Made by a program: the position numbers and the translations under genes. A DNA stretch of 6,574 nucleotides, taken from positions 1 through 6,574 of the forward strand of contig JAKPBL010000567.1 in the NCBI GenBank assembly GCA_029778965.1, read 5' to 3'. The notes beneath the pieces were generated by a model, which saw only the letters and a program-made list of their open reading frames with translations, made no database searches and was not told where the DNA came from. Numbering within the stretch: the first letter of the stretch is position 1; every line of letters starts with the position of its first letter. This document shows, in pieces, positions 3,597-6,574 of the stretch. This DNA comes from Bacteroidota bacterium (lineage in GTDB: Bacteria; Bacteroidota; Bacteroidia; Chitinophagales; Chitinophagaceae).

Positions 3597-6574
3597 ATGC
3601 AAATGTACCGGCCAGTTATAGTGTGCCTTGCCTGCCTGGCAATCGCCTGCAACACCAAACATCCGCTGTTTGAGTTGGTGCCCGTGCAGCAGTCGGCGAT
3701 CAGTTTCGACAATCGCATCACCGAGAACGATACCATCAACCCTTTCGATGTAACCAATATGTACAATGGCGCGGGGGTGGGTATCGGCGATTTCAATAAC
3801 GACGGACTGCCCGATATCTATTTCGCGGGTAACCAGGTTCCCTGCCAGCTCTATCTCAACAAAGGCGGCATGAAGTTCGAAGACATCACGGCAACGGCCA
3901 ATGTAAACGGCAATGGCAAGTGGTGCCGCGGTGTATCGGTGGTTGATATCAACAACGACGGCAAACCGGATATCTACGTATGTGCGACTATTTATGCCGA
4001 TCCCGAACGCCGCAAAAACTTACTCTATATCAACCAGGGAAATAATGAAGCAGGCGTTCCGGTATTTACGGAAGAAGCGGCTGCTTATGGCCTCGACGAC
4101 GATTCGCATTCAACCATGGCTTCATTTTTCGACTACGACAACGACGGCGACCTAGATGTCTACATCACCGTCAATGAGATCGTCGAAAACAGCAACCCGT
4201 CCGCTTACCGCAAGCCGATCACCGATGGCTCCTGGCCCAGCACCGGCCGTCTCTACCGCAACGACGGAAACAAAACCGGGCATGCTCATTTTACCAATGT
4301 GTCGAAAGAAGCCGGCATCACCATCGAAGGATATGGGCACAGCGCCTGCATCACCGATATAAACCGCGATGGCTGGAAAGATATTTTTGTTGCCAACGAT
4401 TTTTTGTCAAACGATATTCTTTACATCAATAACCACGACGGCACCTTCACCGACCGCTCGGCTTCCTATTTCAAACATACCTCGGCCAACGGCATGGGCA
4501 GTGATATGATCGATATCAACAACGACGGACTTGCCGACCTGGTGGAGATGGACATGGATCCCGCCGACAACTACCGGAAAAAAGTATTGATGTCGGGGTA
4601 TAACTACCTGACCTACCAGAACAATGATTTTTACGGTTACCAGTACCAGTATGTACGCAACACCCTGCAGGTAAATCAGGGCCCTCGTGTAAATGGCAAC
4701 GACAGCATCGGCGAACCGGTTTTTGCCGATCTCGCTTTTTATGCGGGGATATCGTCGACCGACTGGAGCTGGGCGCCGGTAGTGCAGGACTTCAATAATG
4801 ATGGCTGGCGCGATATCGTTATCACCAATGGTTTTCCCAAAGACCTGACCGATCATGATTTCATGGCCTTCCGCGAAAAATCTTTTGCCAACAAGAGCAA
4901 GCGCGAAGTACTGGCCGCTATTCCCGAAGTACGCATCAGGAATTACGCTTTTCGCAACAACAGACAGCTTGGTTTTGACAATATGACCACCGAGTGGGGA
5001 TTGAAGGAGCTGTCGTTTTCCAATGGCGCCGCCTATGCCGATTTTGACAACGACGGCGATCTCGACCTGGTGGTCAGCAATATCAACGACAAAGCATTTT
5101 TGTACGAAAATCATGTAAAAGACAAGACGAACGACAGCACGCATTTCCTGGCTGTCCGGCTTTCGGGCGATTCGCTGAATCGCCAGGCACTCGGCGCCTG
5201 GGTTGAAATTTATTACGGCAACCAAAAACAGGTGATAGAGAACAGTCCGTATCGCGGGTTCCTATCCACGGTTCAGCAGACCCTGCATTTCGGATTGGGA
5301 AATATAAAACAGCTCGATTCCGTGCTGGTGATCTGGCCCGACCAGCAGAAGCAGGTACTTACCCGCGTACCCGCAGACCAAACCCTGCAGCTCGACTACC
5401 AGAAGGCATCGGCAAAATACGACTGGCGACAGCCAATGGTTGATTCGGCGGCGTTGTTCAAAGACATCACCGATTCGGTGGCGTTGCACTATGTGCATCG
5501 TGAAACGGATTTTATCGACTTCAATGTGCAAAAGCTGATCCCGCACAAGTTGTCGGAATATACGCCTGCCATTGCGACCGGCGATCTTAATAACGACGGA
5601 CTGGATGATCTGGTGATCGGCGCGTCTTTTGGCAGCAGCCCGCTTCTTTTATTCCAGCAACCGTCGGGAAAATTCGAACAGAAAAAATTATTCGCTGCCG
5701 CCGGTGACCTCGACCACGAAGTGACCGGCATCGCCCTGTTCGATGCCGACGGTGACCATGACCTCGATATGTACCTGGCTTATGGAAGTAACGAAGCCGC
5801 GCCGGGCACGGCGGCTTACCAGGACAAACTATTGATCAATGACGGTCGCGGACAATTCACCGTTGCCGCGGCGGCTATTCCCCCGAACCACAATAGCAAA
5901 TCGGTGGTGCGCGTGGCCGACTTCGACAAAGACGGCGACCTCGACCTGTTCATCGGCGGTCGCTGTTATCCCTGGAACTATCCCAAAGCCGTATCGGGTC
6001 AGTTACTCCGGAATGATACGAAGAACGGCCGGCTGCTGTTTACCGATGTAACCGATTCGATCGCGAAAGACCTGAAAGATATCGGCATGTTGTGCGACGC
6101 GGTATGGGCCGACTACGACAAGGATGGATGGCCCGACCTGGTGCTGGCAGGCGAGTGGATGCCGATAACTATTTTGCACAATGAGCAGGGTAAGTTCAGC
6201 AACGCCACTGCCAACAGCGGCCTGGCAGATAAGACCGGCTGGTGGAACAGTATCGTAACAGGCGATTTCGATGGCGATGGCGATGACGATTTTATTGTCG
6301 GCAACCTGGGCGAAAATTCTTTTTACAAAGCCAGCGCTCAATATCCCGTATCCATTTACGCGAAAGACTTTTACAAGCAGGGTACCACCCAATGCCTGGT
6401 CACGCTCTACCTGAAAGAGAATGCGAACGGGCAGTTAAAAGAATTCACGGCGCACAACCGGGATGATGTGGTGGAACAACTGCCCTTTATCAAAAAGCGA
6501 TTCCTTACGTACGCCGATTTCGGAAAAGCCAGTTTCGACAAACTGTTCACGCCCGACGAAATGAAGGGAATGAC
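3597..6574 (+). CDS. FG-GAP/VCBS repeat lipoprotein with UnbV/ASPIC domain (3' end outside window)
   Basis: One frame stays open from the ATG at 3597 to the right edge: 992 codons with no stop, so the C-terminus is missing. The start MQMYRPVIVCLACLAIAC looks like a lipoprotein signal with the lipid cysteine at Cys18; an in-frame ATG at 3603 is an equally possible start. Calcium-loop motifs of the DxNxDGxxD/DxDxDGDxD type begin at residues 65, 117, 179, 254, 306, 398, 482, 663, 716, 775, 839 and 890. Between the seventh and eighth lies an UnbV/ASPIC domain (about 518-602), with LGAWVEIYYG, RGFLSTVQ, LHFGLG and VLVIWPD. Seven motifs before UnbV suggest a complete seven-bladed beta-propeller; the later motifs suggest a second, cut by the window. 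A further loop at 924 (DFYKQGTTQ) has lost most calcium ligands. Relatives of this CRTAC1-like group are usually 1100-1200 residues, so roughly 100-200 are missing. Surface exposure and glycan or protein binding are inferred; no enzymatic role is known. Confidence 0.93.
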   Translation, partial: MQMYRPVIVCLACLAIACNTKHPLFELVPVQQSAISFDNRITENDTINPFDVTNMYNGAGVGIGDFNNDGLPDIYFAGNQVPCQLYLNKGGMKFEDITATANVNGNGKWCRGVSVVDINNDGKPDIYVCATIYADPERRKNLLYINQGNNEAGVPVFTEEAAAYGLDDDSHSTMASFFDYDNDGDLDVYITVNEIVENSNPSAYRKPITDGSWPSTGRLYRNDGNKTGHAHFTNVSKEAGITIEGYGHSACITDINRDGWKDIFVANDFLSNDILYINNHDGTFTDRSASYFKHTSANGMGSDMIDINNDGLADLVEMDMDPADNYRKKVLMSGYNYLTYQNNDFYGYQYQYVRNTLQVNQGPRVNGNDSIGEPVFADLAFYAGISSTDWSWAPVVQDFNNDGWRDIVITNGFPKDLTDHDFMAFREKSFANKSKREVLAAIPEVRIRNYAFRNNRQLGFDNMTTEWGLKELSFSNGAAYADFDNDGDLDLVVSNINDKAFLYENHVKDKTNDSTHFLAVRLSGDSLNRQALGAWVEIYYGNQKQVIENSPYRGFLSTVQQTLHFGLGNIKQLDSVLVIWPDQQKQVLTRVPADQTLQLDYQKASAKYDWRQPMVDSAALFKDITDSVALHYVHRETDFIDFNVQKLIPHKLSEYTPAIATGDLNNDGLDDLVIGASFGSSPLLLFQQPSGKFEQKKLFAAAGDLDHEVTGIALFDADGDHDLDMYLAYGSNEAAPGTAAYQDKLLINDGRGQFTVAAAAIPPNHNSKSVVRVADFDKDGDLDLFIGGRCYPWNYPKAVSGQLLRNDTKNGRLLFTDVTDSIAKDLKDIGMLCDAVWADYDKDGWPDLVLAGEWMPITILHNEQGKFSNATANSGLADKTGWWNSIVTGDFDGDGDDDFIVGNLGENSFYKASAQYPVSIYAKDFYKQGTTQCLVTLYLKENANGQLKEFTAHNRDDVVEQLPFIKKRFLTYADFGKASFDKLFTPDEMKGM

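Noticed and set aside
4407..5225. Long open frame of 272 codons on the minus strand
   Set aside because: It is antisense to the large VCBS gene, whose plus-strand frame is continuous and carries regular calcium loops and an UnbV domain. The repeated GAY-rich loops suppress stops on the opposite strand.
6261..6293. GATGGC micro-repeat as a possible slippage or phase-variation site
   Set aside because: It is explained by the DFDGDGDDD calcium loop. The repeat unit is 6 nt, so slippage would keep the frame, and there are only about two copies.

Overview
The window looks like a chromosomal segment from a member of the Bacteroidota, most likely a Chitinophaga/Niastella-type relative. This is inferred from family content: a DUF3179 membrane protein, a DUF6799-type small lipoprotein and a very long FG-GAP/VCBS + UnbV/ASPIC lipoprotein. 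It is also suggested by weak Shine-Dalgarno signals and by TAnnTTTG-like -7 elements. No mobile element, tRNA, rRNA or CRISPR array was seen.

Layout. (1) 6-1596, minus strand: a two-gene operon, ribD (bifunctional riboflavin biosynthesis deaminase/reductase) followed by a YigZ/IMPACT-family gene. The two overlap by 8 nt, so translation is probably coupled. (2) 1597-1894: a 298-base divergent intergenic region. Read on the minus strand it holds a possible 27-codon ORF, a run of perfect inverted repeats, and a hairpin followed by TTTT just upstream of ribD. (3) 1895-3097, plus strand: a three-TM DUF3179 protein whose soluble part appears to be two diverged copies of one unit. (4) 3104-3130: a hairpin with T-rich flanks, shared by the convergent genes on either side. 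(5) 3150-3533, minus strand: a small DUF6799-like lipoprotein. (6) 3597-6574, plus strand: the first 992 codons of a huge FG-GAP/VCBS lipoprotein that runs off the right edge, which is nearly half of the window.

How the parts fit. ribD/yigZ is housekeeping. The other three genes encode envelope proteins: an inner-membrane DUF3179 protein, a small lipoprotein, and a probably surface-exposed beta-propeller lipoprotein. The last two are transcribed divergently from a 63-base gap. No pathway connects all of them from the sequence alone. I do not see a clear new defence or mobile system. The most unusual signals are the structured ribD leader with its micro-ORF, the internal duplication in the DUF3179 protein, and the 7 + UnbV + 5 (+1 decayed) calcium-loop architecture of the large lipoprotein.
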